From an uncultured Methylibium sp. (lineage in GTDB: Bacteria; Pseudomonadota; Gammaproteobacteria; Burkholderiales; Burkholderiaceae_C), in contig NZ_CADEFR010000005.1 in the NCBI RefSeq assembly GCF_902826655.1, positions 1-64,000 of the forward strand: DNA of 64,000 nucleotides. Reading direction: 5' to 3'. Within the stretch, counting starts at the first letter, position 1, and the number at the start of each line of letters is the position of its first letter. This document shows positions 8,518 to 16,822 of this stretch, in pieces. The translations under genes and the position numbers were made by a program. Below the pieces are notes generated by a model. The model saw nothing but the letters and a program-made list of their open reading frames with translations, was not told the DNA's origin and ran no database searches.

Positions 8518-8526
8518 TGGCTTTCG

Positions 8527-9216
8527 ATGAACAAGACGCTGCCCGACAACGTGGTCCCGCTGGCCGGCCAGGTCCTGCACCAGCAGGTGGCGCAGCGGCT
8601 GCGCCAGCGCATCGTCGAGGGCCGGCTCGCGCCCGGCGCCAAGCTCAACGAGCGCGAGCTCTGCGAGCAGCTGAACGTGTCGCGCACGCCGCTGCGCGAG
8701 GCCATCAGGATGCTGGCCGCCGAGGGCCTGGTCGAGCTGCTGCCCAACCGCGGCGCGGCGGTGCTGCAGCTGTCCGAGCGCGACGTGGCCGATACCTTCG
8801 AGGTGATCGCGGGGCTGGAGGGCCAGTCGGGCGAGCTGGCCGCGACGCGCATCACCGAGACACAGCTGGCCGAGATCCGCGCGCTGCACTACGAGATGCT
8901 GGCCGCGCACCTGCGGCGCGACCTGTCGACCTACTACCGGCTCAACGCGCAGATCCACACCGCGATCAACGCGGCCGCCGGCAACGCGGTGCTGACGCGG
9001 ACCTATGGCCAGGTGAACGCGCGGCTTCAGGCGCTGCGCTTCCGCTCCAACTTCGACGAGCGCAAGTGGGCGCGTGCGGTCGATGAGCACGAGCGCATGG
9101 TCGCTCTGCTGGCGGCGCGCGACGGGGCCGGCCTGCGCGCGCTGATGGTGCAGCACGTGCTGAACAAGCGCGACGCGGTGCTGGAGCTGATGCGCGCCGG
9201 CGAGGTGAGCGCATGA
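8527..9216 (+). CDS. GntR-family transcriptional regulator, FCD subfamily
   Basis: A 229-residue regulator. The N-terminal winged helix-turn-helix is clear (LHQQVAQRLRQRIVEGRLAPGAKLNERELCEQLNVSRTPLREAIRML, residues about 16-63), followed by an all-helical FCD ligand domain with its conserved Asp/His pattern. I prefer the ATG at 8527; an in-frame TTG at 8506 lies inside the operator-like repeat. The 3-prime end overlaps the oxidase start by ATGA, so regulator and oxidase are coupled. Likely repressor of both divergent units with a hydroxy- or keto-acid as ligand (inference). Confidence 0.9.
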   Translation: MNKTLPDNVVPLAGQVLHQQVAQRLRQRIVEGRLAPGAKLNERELCEQLNVSRTPLREAIRMLAAEGLVELLPNRGAAVLQLSERDVADTFEVIAGLEGQSGELAATRITETQLAEIRALHYEMLAAHLRRDLSTYYRLNAQIHTAINAAAGNAVLTRTYGQVNARLQALRFRSNFDERKWARAVDEHERMVALLAARDGAGLRALMVQHVLNKRDAVLELMRAGEVSA

Positions 9217-12209
9217 CCGGCGAGCTCGCACGGCGCCTGGGGCGCGAGACCCGCGGCGAGGTCCTGTTCGACATCGCCGCGCGCGGCCGCTACGCGACCG
9301 ACGCGTCGATCTACCAGCAGATCCCGATCGGCGTCTTCGTCCCGACGACCCCGGAGGACGTCGCGACGGCGATCCGGATCGCGCGCGAACTCGGCGCGCC
9401 GGTCCTGCCGCGCGGCGGCGGCACCTCGCAGTGCGGCCAGACCACCGGCCCCGCGCTCGTGGTCGACTGCAGCAAGCACCTGCGGCGCGTGCTGGCCGTC
9501 GATGCCGAGGCGCGCACCGCGGTCGTCGAGCCCGGCCTCGTGCTGGACCACCTGAACGCCCGGCTCAAGACCCATGGCCTGTGGTACCCGGTCGACGTGT
9601 CGACCAGCGCGCAGGCCACGCTGGGCGGGATGGCGGGCAACAACTCCTGCGGCAGCCGGTCCATCGCCTACGGCAACATGGTGCACAACGTGCGCGGCAT
9701 CGAGGCCTGGCTGGCCGACGGCAGCGAGGTCGCGCTGGGCCCGCTCGCCGGGCTCGGGCCGCGCGAACGCGCGATCGCCGACTTCGTGCGCGGCCTGGCC
9801 GAAGCCCACGCCGCCGAGATCGACGCGCTGTGGCCCAAGGTGATGCGGCGCGTCGGCGGCTACAACCTCGACATCTTCCGGCCGCAGAGCGAGCGCCCCT
9901 ACACCGGCGACGGCAGCGTCAACCTCGCGCACCTGCTGGTCGGCGCCGAGGGCACGCTGGCGTTCACGAAGTCGCTGACGCTGCAGCTCGCGCCGTTGCC
10001 GCGCCACAAGCTGCTGGGCGTCGTCAACTTCCCCACTTTCCGCGCCGCGATGGAGGCGGCGCAACACCTCGTGAAGCTGGGCCCGACCGCGGTGGAACTG
10101 GTCGACCGCACGATGATCGAGCTGGCGCGCGCGAACCCGGCGTTCCGGCCGGTGATCGAGACGGCGCTGATCGCCATCGACGGAAAGCTGCCCGACGCCA
10201 TCCTGCTGGTCGAGTTCGCCGGCGACGACCGCGCGGCGCTGCTGCCCCGGCTCGACCGCCTGGCCGAGCTGATGGGCGACCTCGGCCTGCCCGGCAGCGT
10301 GGTGGCGATGCCCGACGAAGGCCCGCAGAAGGCGCTGTGGGAAGTGCGCAAGGCCGGCCTCAACATCATGATGAGCCTCAAGGGCGACGGCAAGCCGGTC
10401 AGCTTCATCGAGGACTGCGCGGTGCCGCTCGAGCACCTGGCCGACTACACCGACGCGCTGACCGAGGTCTTCGCGCGCCACGGCAGCCGCGGCACCTGGT
10501 ATGCCCACGCCTCGGTCGGCACGCTGCACGTGCGGCCCATCCTCGACATGCGGCGCGACGGTGCGCAGAAGATGCGCGCGATCGCCGAGGAGGCGGCTGC
10601 CCTGGTGCGCCGCTACAAGGGCGCCTACAGCGGCGAGCATGGCGACGGCCTGTGCCGCGGCGAGTGGATCCGCTGGCAGTTCGGGCCCAGGATCGACGAG
10701 GCCTTCCGCGCCATCAAGCAGCACCTCGATCCGCTGAACCTGATGAACCCCGGCAAGATCGTCGATCCGCCGAAGATGGACGACGCGAGCCTGTTCCGTT
10801 TTGCGCCCGGCTACCGCACGATCCCGCTGAAGCCGGTGTTCGACTGGTCGGCCTGGGACGTGCAGAACGACCCGGTCACCGAGGCGACCACCGCGCCCGG
10901 CACCGGCGGCGACACCACCGGCGGCCTGGCCAAGGCGGTGGAGATGTGCAACAACAACGGCCACTGCCGCAAGTTCGACGCCGGCACGATGTGCCCGAGC
11001 TACCGCGTCACGCGCGACGAGCAGCACCTGACGCGCGGCCGTGCCAACACGCTGCGGCTCGCCCTCTCCGGCCAGCTGGGCGACGAGGGCTTCACCGGCC
11101 CGGCGGTGCAGGAGGCGCTGGCGCTCTGCGTCGGCTGCAAGGGCTGCAAGCGCGACTGCCCGACCGGTGTCGACATGGCGAAGATGAAGCTGGAGTTCAC
11201 CGCCCAGCACCGCGCCAGGCACGGCCACACGGCGAAGGACCAGCTGATCGCGCGCCTCCCCGACTACGCGCACTGGGCCGGCCGCCTGCCCTGGCTCGCC
11301 AACCTGCGCGACACGCTGCCCGGCGCCGCGCGCCTGAGCGAGCGCTGGCTGGGCCTGTCGGCGCGGCGCCGGCTGCCGCGCTTCCGGCGCGACAGCTTCC
11401 GCCGCGCTGCGCCCGCGCTGCCGCTGGCGACACGCGACGAAGCGCTCGCGGCCGGGAAGGCCGTCGTGCTGTTCGTCGACACCTTCAACGGTGCCTTCGA
11501 GACCGAGAACGCGCTCGCCGCACTGCGCGTGCTGCGCGCCGGCGGCTACGCGGTGCATGCGGTGCACAAGCCCGGCGCCGCGCTGTGCTGCGGTCGCACC
11601 TACCTGGCGGCCGGCATGGTCGACGAAGCCAGGGCGAAGGCGCGCGAGCTGCTGGACGCACTCGGGCCCTTCGCCGAGCGCGGGATCGCGATCGTCGGCC
11701 TGGAGCCGTCCTGCCTGCTGACGCTGCGCGACGAGTACCTGGTGATGGGCCTGGGCGAGATCGCGCAACGCGTGGCCGACCAGGCCCTGCTGTTCGAGGA
11801 GTTCCTGGCGCGCGAGGCGAAGGCCGGACGCTTTGCTGCGCGCTTTCGGCCTGCGACACGGCCGATCAAGGTCCACGGCCACTGCCACCAGAAGGCCTTC
11901 GGCGCGATGCCGCCGGTGATGGACACGCTGCGGCTGATCCCCGGCGCGACGCCCGAGCTGATCGAGAGCTCCTGCTGCGGCATGGCCGGCAGCTTCGGCT
12001 ACGAGGCGGCACACCACGCGGTGTCGATGCAGATGGCCGAGCTGAGCCTGCTGCCCGCGGTGCGCGCGGCGCCCGACGCCATCGTCGTCGCCGACGGCAC
12101 CAGCTGCCGCCACCAGATCGCCGACGGCGCCGGCCGCGAAGCGCTGCACGCGGCGCGGGTGCTGGCAGATCACCTGGCCGACGACGCCGACACCTCGACG
12201 CCGCGCTGA
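9213..12209 (+). CDS. GlcD-GlcF fusion: FAD-linked hydroxy-acid dehydrogenase with Fe-S and CCG domains
   Basis: A 998-residue fusion. Residues about 40-230 form the FAD-binding (VAO/PCMH) domain with PVLPRGGGTSQCGQ and GGMAGNNSCGSRS; about 270-530 the FAD-oxidase C domain with GEHGDGLCRGEW and DPLNLMNPGK; about 580-670 a ferredoxin-like part with C-N-N-N-G-H-C and CVGCKGCKRDCP cysteine sets; the C-terminus has two CCG motifs (GAALCCGRTYLA and SSCCGMAGSFGYE). This is the layout of YdiJ-type D-2-hydroxyglutarate/D-lactate dehydrogenases, feeding electrons to the quinone pool. It overlaps the GntR gene by 4 bases. With the glyoxylate-type aminotransferase next door, glycolate, D-lactate or another 2-hydroxy acid is a plausible substrate. 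Confidence 0.88.
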   Translation: MTGELARRLGRETRGEVLFDIAARGRYATDASIYQQIPIGVFVPTTPEDVATAIRIARELGAPVLPRGGGTSQCGQTTGPALVVDCSKHLRRVLAVDAEARTAVVEPGLVLDHLNARLKTHGLWYPVDVSTSAQATLGGMAGNNSCGSRSIAYGNMVHNVRGIEAWLADGSEVALGPLAGLGPRERAIADFVRGLAEAHAAEIDALWPKVMRRVGGYNLDIFRPQSERPYTGDGSVNLAHLLVGAEGTLAFTKSLTLQLAPLPRHKLLGVVNFPTFRAAMEAAQHLVKLGPTAVELVDRTMIELARANPAFRPVIETALIAIDGKLPDAILLVEFAGDDRAALLPRLDRLAELMGDLGLPGSVVAMPDEGPQKALWEVRKAGLNIMMSLKGDGKPVSFIEDCAVPLEHLADYTDALTEVFARHGSRGTWYAHASVGTLHVRPILDMRRDGAQKMRAIAEEAAALVRRYKGAYSGEHGDGLCRGEWIRWQFGPRIDEAFRAIKQHLDPLNLMNPGKIVDPPKMDDASLFRFAPGYRTIPLKPVFDWSAWDVQNDPVTEATTAPGTGGDTTGGLAKAVEMCNNNGHCRKFDAGTMCPSYRVTRDEQHLTRGRANTLRLALSGQLGDEGFTGPAVQEALALCVGCKGCKRDCPTGVDMAKMKLEFTAQHRARHGHTAKDQLIARLPDYAHWAGRLPWLANLRDTLPGAARLSERWLGLSARRRLPRFRRDSFRRAAPALPLATRDEALAAGKAVVLFVDTFNGAFETENALAALRVLRAGGYAVHAVHKPGAALCCGRTYLAAGMVDEARAKARELLDALGPFAERGIAIVGLEPSCLLTLRDEYLVMGLGEIAQRVADQALLFEEFLAREAKAGRFAARFRPATRPIKVHGHCHQKAFGAMPPVMDTLRLIPGATPELIESSCCGMAGSFGYEAAHHAVSMQMAELSLLPAVRAAPDAIVVADGTSCRHQIADGAGREALHAARVLADHLADDADTSTPR

Positions 12210-12314
12210 ACGGGCCGGCGCCGCCGCCGGCTTACGTAGTTTCCGGCATGGCTGGGGCCGACCCGCGCTCCTAGCATCCTCGCATTCGCACATTCCGCTG
12301 CGGAAGGAGACATC

Positions 12315-13283
12315 ATGAAGCGCATCCTGCTGGCGACCGTGGCCGCCTTCACCGTCACCGGCGCCTGGGCCGAGTACCCCGAGAAGCCGATCACCATCGT
12401 CGTGCCCTTCTCGGCCGGCGGCCCGACCGACAAGGTGGCGCGCGACTTCGCCGAAGCGGTCCGCAAGCCGCTGGGCAACGCGACGATCGTGATCGAGAAC
12501 GTCGGCGGCGCCGGCGGCACGCTGGGGGCGACGCGCGTCGCCAAGGCGGCGCCGGACGGCTACACGCTGCTGCTGCACCACATCGGCATGGCGACCTCGC
12601 CGGCCCTGTACCGCAACCTCCAGTACAAGACCGAGGAGTTCGAGTACCTCGGCCTGATCAACGAGGTGCCGATGACGCTGATCGGCAAGCCCACGCTGCC
12701 GGCCGCGAACTACGCCGAGCTGCTGAAGTGGATCGACGCCAACAAGGGCAAGGTCAACCTCGCCAACGCCGGCCTGGGTGCCGCCTCGCACCTGTGCGGC
12801 CTGCTGTTCCAGAGCACCCTGAAGGTCGACATGACCACGGTGCCGTACAAGGGCACCGGCCCGGCGATGACCGACCTGATCGGCGGCCAGGTCGATCTCA
12901 TGTGCGACCAGACCACCAACACCACCGGCCAGATCGAGGGCGGCAAGGTCAAGGCCTTCGCGGTGACGACCCCCAAGCGTCTGACGACGCCCACGCTCGC
13001 CAAGCTGCCGACACTGGACGAGTCGGGCATGAAGGGCTTCAACGTCAGCATCTGGCACGGCCTGTACGCGCCCAAGGGCACGCCGAAGGCGGTCATCGAC
13101 AAGGTGAACGCGGCGCTGAAGGTCGCGCTGAAGGACCCGGACTTCGACAAGCGCCAGGAAGCGCTGGGCGCGGTCGTTGTCACCGATGCGCGCACCAGCC
13201 CGGCCGAGCACAAGAAGTGGGTCGCGGCCGAGATCGACAAGTGGGGCCCCGTCATCAAGGCCGCCGGCCAGTACGCCGATTGA
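12315..13283 (+). CDS. Bug/TctC-family tripartite tricarboxylate receptor
   Basis: A 322-residue periplasmic receptor, second of the family in this region. It starts after GGAAGGAGA with a short signal peptide (MKRILLATVAAFTVTGAWA, cleavage before EYPEK), then ITIVVPFSAGGPTDKVAR, the Bug hallmark, and later TGPAMTDLIGGQVDL near residue 182. The gap from the oxidase is 105 bases, so it may have its own promoter. As with the receptor at 6148, no TctA/TctB membrane genes accompany it, so it is either an orphan receptor for a distant pump or a sensor-type Bug protein. Confidence 0.9.
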   Translation: MKRILLATVAAFTVTGAWAEYPEKPITIVVPFSAGGPTDKVARDFAEAVRKPLGNATIVIENVGGAGGTLGATRVAKAAPDGYTLLLHHIGMATSPALYRNLQYKTEEFEYLGLINEVPMTLIGKPTLPAANYAELLKWIDANKGKVNLANAGLGAASHLCGLLFQSTLKVDMTTVPYKGTGPAMTDLIGGQVDLMCDQTTNTTGQIEGGKVKAFAVTTPKRLTTPTLAKLPTLDESGMKGFNVSIWHGLYAPKGTPKAVIDKVNAALKVALKDPDFDKRQEALGAVVVTDARTSPAEHKKWVAAEIDKWGPVIKAAGQYAD

Positions 13284-13304
13284 TGACGACCCCCCGCTGC
13301 GGGG
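13282..13304. repeat. short GC hairpin, fragment of an interspersed intergenic repeat
   Basis: Right after the receptor stop the sequence reads GATGACGACCCCCC and then CCCCGC-T-GCGGGG (13292-13304), a 6-bp stem. The same GATGACGACCCCC opening recurs at 51554-51566 with a longer set of stems. It sits between convergent genes, so it may also terminate transcription. Confidence 0.45.
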
Positions 13305-13310
13305 CGGCGG

Positions 13311-13931
13311 CTAGCTGAACCGGCAGTGGTAGGGGGTGTCGCCGAGCTGGACCAGCCACACCGGCTGGCCGCTCGGGCCGATGCCGTTGCGCAGCACGAA
13401 GCTCGCTGACTTCAGCGGCAGGCCCTGGGCCAGCAGGTCGGCCATCACCGCGTCGGAGTCGCGGAAGTTCATCGGCAGGTCCGGCGTGCGGCGGCGCTCC
13501 TCGCGCCAGGCGATGGCGCGCTGCGCATAGGCCAGCTTGCCTTCGGCGATGCCCTGGGCGAGCGGGCTGTCGGGCAGCGGAAACGGCTTGAGGACCGCGT
13601 CGAAGCACTCGCGGCCGAAGCGGCCGAACTTCGCGTCGCCGTCCAGGTACCACTGGCTCATCATCTTGGCGCGGCGCTCAGGCAGGTCGAAGACGAACTC
13701 CCAGCGCCGCGCGGCGCCGTCAGCGGCGGCACCCTGCGGCGCCAGCACATGCTTCAGGCGGGCGTCGCCGTCGTGGCGGTGGGCTTCGCGCACCGCACGC
13801 TCCAGCGCCACCGACACGACGCAGGGCACGCCGCCACCCGGCGGCCGGTCGCTGACCGTCACGGCCTCGTGGAGACTGCTGCGGTCGAGCCAGCGGTCGA
13901 TGTGGTTGAGAAGCTTCCTCGGAGCGCTCAT
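13311..13931 (-). CDS. conserved protein of unknown function coupled to an asparaginase II-like gene
   Basis: A 206-residue soluble protein with no recognised domain. The start ATG (13929-13931) overlaps the upstream asparaginase stop as ATGA, implying translational coupling. The same frame stays open far upstream, but that part is a shadow of the asparaginase gene. The protein begins MSAPRKLLNHIDRWLDRSSL and has a stretch rich in Trp/Tyr/Phe (MMSQWYLDGDAKFGRFGREC, about residues 95-114). There is no signal peptide. It could be a partner or regulator of the upstream enzyme; no catalytic motif was seen. Confidence 0.7.
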   Translation of the reverse strand: MSAPRKLLNHIDRWLDRSSLHEAVTVSDRPPGGGVPCVVSVALERAVREAHRHDGDARLKHVLAPQGAAADGAARRWEFVFDLPERRAKMMSQWYLDGDAKFGRFGRECFDAVLKPFPLPDSPLAQGIAEGKLAYAQRAIAWREERRRTPDLPMNFRDSDAVMADLLAQGLPLKSASFVLRNGIGPSGQPVWLVQLGDTPYHCRFS

Positions 13932-15001
13932 GCCTCGGTCCTTGCCCGATCGATCCTCGTGCCGGCACCGAGCGCACTGCGCAGGGCCGTACCGGCCCTG
14001 AGCCCGCCGACCTCGATGCCATTCCAGTTGCGCAGCGTGACTTCGCTCAGCGAATGCACGAAACGCGCCTCCTCGCCGGACAGGCTCACGCAGGCCTCGA
14101 TCACTGCGGCCATCGCCACCTCGGCCGCGCGCGCGGTGTTGCCGTCGTCGATCTTCAGCGCCACGCCCAGGCCCCGCCCGGGCAGCGCCGCGCAGTAGAC
14201 GCCCTCGGCGCCGACCTTGACGAAGGCGCGCTCGCCCAGCCGTTCCATCACGCGGGTATCGAAGCGGCCGGTGCCGCCCACCATGAAGGGCGTGGCCGCG
14301 ACGGCCTGGCGCAGCCGGCGCGCCGCCGCCGCGCGCCGTGGGGCCAGGCCGACGCCGCTGCCGAAACGGGCGAAGCCTCGCGCCAGGTCGCGCAGCGCGA
14401 TGCCGTAGGTCGGGATCGAGCAGCCGTCGGTGCCGCGTGGCGCGCGGTCCAGGTCGGCGCCGGTGACGGCGGCCAGCGCGCTGCCCACCTCGCGCATCAG
14501 CGGGTGCCCGGCCTTCACGTAGCCGCGCAGCCAGCCGGCCACGTCGCCGCTCGCGAGGCCGCAGCCGAAGCAGACGAAGCCGGCGTGCTTGCCCGAGCAG
14601 TTGTTGTGCAGGGCGCTCGGCAGCTCGCCGCGGGCCGCGAGCTCGCGCTGCGCGGTGTCGAGACCGGGCCAGTGCGTGCCGCACTCCAGTACCGCGGCAT
14701 CGAGCCCGGCGCGCGCCAGCATGTCGCTCGCCACCTCGACGTGCCGCGGCTCGCCGTTGTGCGAGGCGCAGGCCAGCGCCAGCGCCTCGTCGCCGAGCTG
14801 CAGGCGCTCGGCTGCGCCGCTTTCCACCAGCGGCAGCGCCTGCAGGGCCTTCACGGCCGACCGCGGGAAGATGGGTCGCTCGACGTCGCCCAGCGCGCAC
14901 AGCAGCGCGCCGTCGGCATCGATCACGGCGAGCGCGCCGCGATGCGCCGACTCGACCATGCCGCCGCGCAGCAGTTCCACCAGCACCGGATTCGTCGTCA
15001 T
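13928..15001 (-). CDS. L-asparaginase II family protein (PF06089 type)
   Basis: A 357-residue protein of the asparaginase II family typified by Rhizobium etli AnsA, unrelated to E. coli AnsB. It begins PVLVELLRGGMVESAHRGA, followed by FPRSAVKALQALPLVESGAAE (about residues 46-66), ASHNGEPRH (about 79-87) and the downstream NNCSGKHAGF motif (about 123-132), all family landmarks. It probably hydrolyses asparagine to aspartate and ammonia in the cytoplasm. It is the first gene of a two-gene unit with the unknown 206-residue protein. The 13-base gap to dtd suggests a longer co-directional run from the cation transporter. Confidence 0.85.
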   Translation of the reverse strand: MTTNPVLVELLRGGMVESAHRGALAVIDADGALLCALGDVERPIFPRSAVKALQALPLVESGAAERLQLGDEALALACASHNGEPRHVEVASDMLARAGLDAAVLECGTHWPGLDTAQRELAARGELPSALHNNCSGKHAGFVCFGCGLASGDVAGWLRGYVKAGHPLMREVGSALAAVTGADLDRAPRGTDGCSIPTYGIALRDLARGFARFGSGVGLAPRRAAAARRLRQAVAATPFMVGGTGRFDTRVMERLGERAFVKVGAEGVYCAALPGRGLGVALKIDDGNTARAAEVAMAAVIEACVSLSGEEARFVHSLSEVTLRNWNGIEVGGLRAGTALRSALGAGTRIDRARTEA

Positions 15002-15014
15002 CGCAAGGAGTCTG

Positions 15015-15458
15015 TCATGGGGCCACGAGCATCGGGATCGTCACCGGCCCGTCGTTCACCAGGTGGATTTTCATGTCCGCGCCGAACACGCCCGCTTCGA
15101 CTTGGGGATGGCGGGCGCGCGCCGTGGCGAGTACGCGCTCGTAGAGCGCGCGACCCTGCGCGGGCGGCGCCGCGCCACTGAAGCCGGGCCGGTTGCCGCT
15201 GGCCAGGTCGGCCGCCAGCGTGAACTGGCTGACGACCAGCAGACCGCCCCGCACGTCGACGACGCTGCGGTTCATCTTGCCGGCCTCGTCGGAAAAGATA
15301 CGCAGCTTGAGCAGCTTGTCGACCAGCTTGTCGGCCACGGCTTCGGTGTCGGCGGGCTGGGCGCACACCAGCACCAGCAGGCCGCTGCCGATCGCGCCGA
15401 CCGCCCGGCCGTCGACGACGACGCGCGCCTCGCTCACGCGCTGCACCAGCGCGATCAA
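15015..15458 (-). CDS. dtd: D-aminoacyl-tRNA deacylase
   Basis: A 147-residue DTD, which hydrolyses D-amino acids (and glycine from tRNA-Ala) off tRNA. The two family motifs are present: VSQFTLAAD with the SQxTL core (about residues 76-84) and the cross-subunit NDGPVT near the C-terminus. The start is a TTG (15456-15458) preceded by GGAGGA six bases upstream; it gives the expected N-terminus [11 protein letters not shown]. There is no ATG in a sensible place. TTG and the stop of the upstream transporter overlap as TTGA, so the two are translationally coupled. Confidence 0.92.
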   Translation of the reverse strand: MIALVQRVSEARVVVDGRAVGAIGSGLLVLVCAQPADTEAVADKLVDKLLKLRIFSDEAGKMNRSVVDVRGGLLVVSQFTLAADLASGNRPGFSGAAPPAQGRALYERVLATARARHPQVEAGVFGADMKIHLVNDGPVTIPMLVAP

Positions 15459-16360
15459 GGCCGGTCCTCCGTCTCGTCCACATCCACCGCGTCGACATGC
15501 GCCTCGACATCGCTGGGCAGCAGCTGGATGCTCGCGCGCAGTCCCGGCACGGCGCTCATCAGCGCCTGCTCGACCGCGTTGCGCAAGGCCGCGGCGCGGT
15601 CGAGCGTCCAGCCTGCCGGCAGGTGCAGGTGGAGGTCGACGAAGCGCCGCTGGCCGGCGCGCCGGCTGTGGACATGGTCGAAGCGGATCGCCGGGCCGCG
15701 AAAGCGCGCCAGCACCGCGTCGATGTCGCGCAGGACCTCGGGCTCCAGCCTCGCATCCATCAGGCCGTCGACCGAGCGGCGCACCAGCGAGCTGCCCTCG
15801 CGCAGGATGTTGATCGCGACCGCGATCGCCGTCACCGGGTCCAGCCACAGCCAGCCCGTCGCCTGCACCGCCAGCACGCCGGCGACGACGCCGGCCGAGG
15901 TCCAGACGTCGGTGAAGAGGTGGCGCGCATCGGCTTCGAGCGCCATCGAGCGCTGCTTGCGCGCGTGGCGCAGCATCGCGAAGGCCAGCGCGCCGTTCAT
16001 CACGGATCCGGCCACGGTCAGCACCAGCCCCAGGCCGACCGCCTGCAGCGGTTGCGGGTCGAGCAGCCGCAGCACCGCGGCCCAGACGATGCCCAGCGCC
16101 GCGGCGAAGATCAGGATGCCCTCGAAGCCGCTCGAGAAGTACTCGGCCTTGTGATGGCCGTAGGGATGCTCGGCGTCGGGCGGCCGGCTTGCCACCGTCA
16201 CCATCCACAACGCGAACATCGCGCCGGCCAGGTTGACCAGCGATTCCAGCGCGTCGGACAGCAGGCTGACCGAGCCGGTGAACCACCACGCGCCGGCCTT
16301 CAGCGCGATCGTGGCCAGCGCGACCGCGATCGACAGCTGGAGGTAGGCACCGACCGACAT
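15455..16360 (-). CDS. cation diffusion facilitator (CDF) family transporter
   Basis: A 301-residue CDF protein: six predicted helices in residues 1-205 and a cytoplasmic ferredoxin-like C-terminal domain. Metal-site residues are visible as [13 protein letters not shown] in helix 2 (S-x-x-x-D-A-x-E) and [12 protein letters not shown] in helix 5 (H-x-x-x-D). The pattern D...E/H...D fits Zn2+/Fe2+/Mn2+ proton antiport; [10 protein letters not shown] in the loop after helix 2 is common to the family. It exports divalent metals from the cytoplasm. It overlaps dtd by TTGA. Confidence 0.88.
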   Translation of the reverse strand: MSVGAYLQLSIAVALATIALKAGAWWFTGSVSLLSDALESLVNLAGAMFALWMVTVASRPPDAEHPYGHHKAEYFSSGFEGILIFAAALGIVWAAVLRLLDPQPLQAVGLGLVLTVAGSVMNGALAFAMLRHARKQRSMALEADARHLFTDVWTSAGVVAGVLAVQATGWLWLDPVTAIAVAINILREGSSLVRRSVDGLMDARLEPEVLRDIDAVLARFRGPAIRFDHVHSRRAGQRRFVDLHLHLPAGWTLDRAAALRNAVEQALMSAVPGLRASIQLLPSDVEAHVDAVDVDETEDRP

Positions 16361-16397
16361 GCGCCGATTGTCGTCGGCGCCCCGGCCGGGGCCGGAC

Positions 16398-16688
16398 TCA
16401 GCGCCAGCTCGGCTTCAGGCGCTCGAGCGTCTTCGGGTGGAACAGGCCTTCGACCTTCCAGCCGTCCTTGTCGTAGGCCTCGACCTCGTAGCAGCCGTCG
16501 TCGATCTCGATCTTGCGGATGCGCCAGCCCTGGGCCGTGAGCTGCTTCTCCAGGTCGGCCATCGGACGCCACTGCGACTGCGGCCCGGCCTGGCAGCGGT
16601 CGCGGTCGTCGTCGGCCAGGGCGGGGACCGCCGCGAGGGACAGCGCGGCCAGCAGGGCGGCACGCGGCAACAGGGACGTCTTGGTCAT
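16398..16688 (-). CDS. secreted PepSY-domain protein
   Basis: A 96-residue protein with a signal peptide (MTKTSLLPRAALLAALSLAAVPALA) and a PepSY core: MADLEKQLTAQGWRIRKIEIDDGCYEVEAYDKDG. The ATG at 16686-16688 was chosen because it begins the signal; the frame is open 23 codons further upstream without function. Located divergently from a QseBC/PmrAB-like two-component operon, a common arrangement in Burkholderiales in which the PepSY protein is a target of, or modulates, the sensor. Shares the two direct-repeat boxes at 16734-16781. Confidence 0.85.
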   Translation of the reverse strand: MTKTSLLPRAALLAALSLAAVPALADDDRDRCQAGPQSQWRPMADLEKQLTAQGWRIRKIEIDDGCYEVEAYDKDGWKVEGLFHPKTLERLKPSWR

Positions 16689-16733
16689 CGTGAAGCTCCG
16701 GTCGATGGGATGGCCGGATGCTGCCGCCGCACC

Positions 16734-16750
16734 GTGAACCGGACCTGAAC
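16734..16750 (-). promoter_or_regulatory. OmpR-family direct-repeat box facing the PepSY gene
   Basis: On the minus strand GTTCAG-N5-GTTCAC, two half-sites at an 11-base period, as expected for tandem binding of a PmrA/QseB-type response regulator. It lies 46 bases upstream of the PepSY start. A second box of the same kind faces the other way at 16765-16781. Confidence 0.6.
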
Positions 16751-16764
16751 CTGGCACGGCCCGC

Positions 16765-16781
16765 GTTCAGACCCGGTTCAG
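16765..16781 (+). promoter_or_regulatory. OmpR-family direct-repeat box facing the two-component operon
   Basis: GTTCAG-N5-GTTCAG, both half-sites identical, 11-base period, 42 bases upstream of the response regulator ATG. Same consensus as the inverse box at 16734-16750, suggesting autoregulation and co-control of both divergent transcripts. Confidence 0.6.
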
Positions 16782-16822
16782 GGCGCACCGGCACGCTGCG
16801 AGAATCCTTGCCACGCATCGCC

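Noticed and set aside
9027..13211. A 1394-codon open frame on the minus strand opposite the GntR, oxidase and receptor genes
   Set aside because: It is antisense to three clear genes, its translation is low-complexity Arg/Ala/Gly/His-rich, and high GC makes long false frames common. No domain is recognisable.
13932..14900. Long upstream extension of the 206-residue protein frame
   Set aside because: It runs out of frame through the asparaginase gene; the ATGA overlap gives the natural start at 13931.
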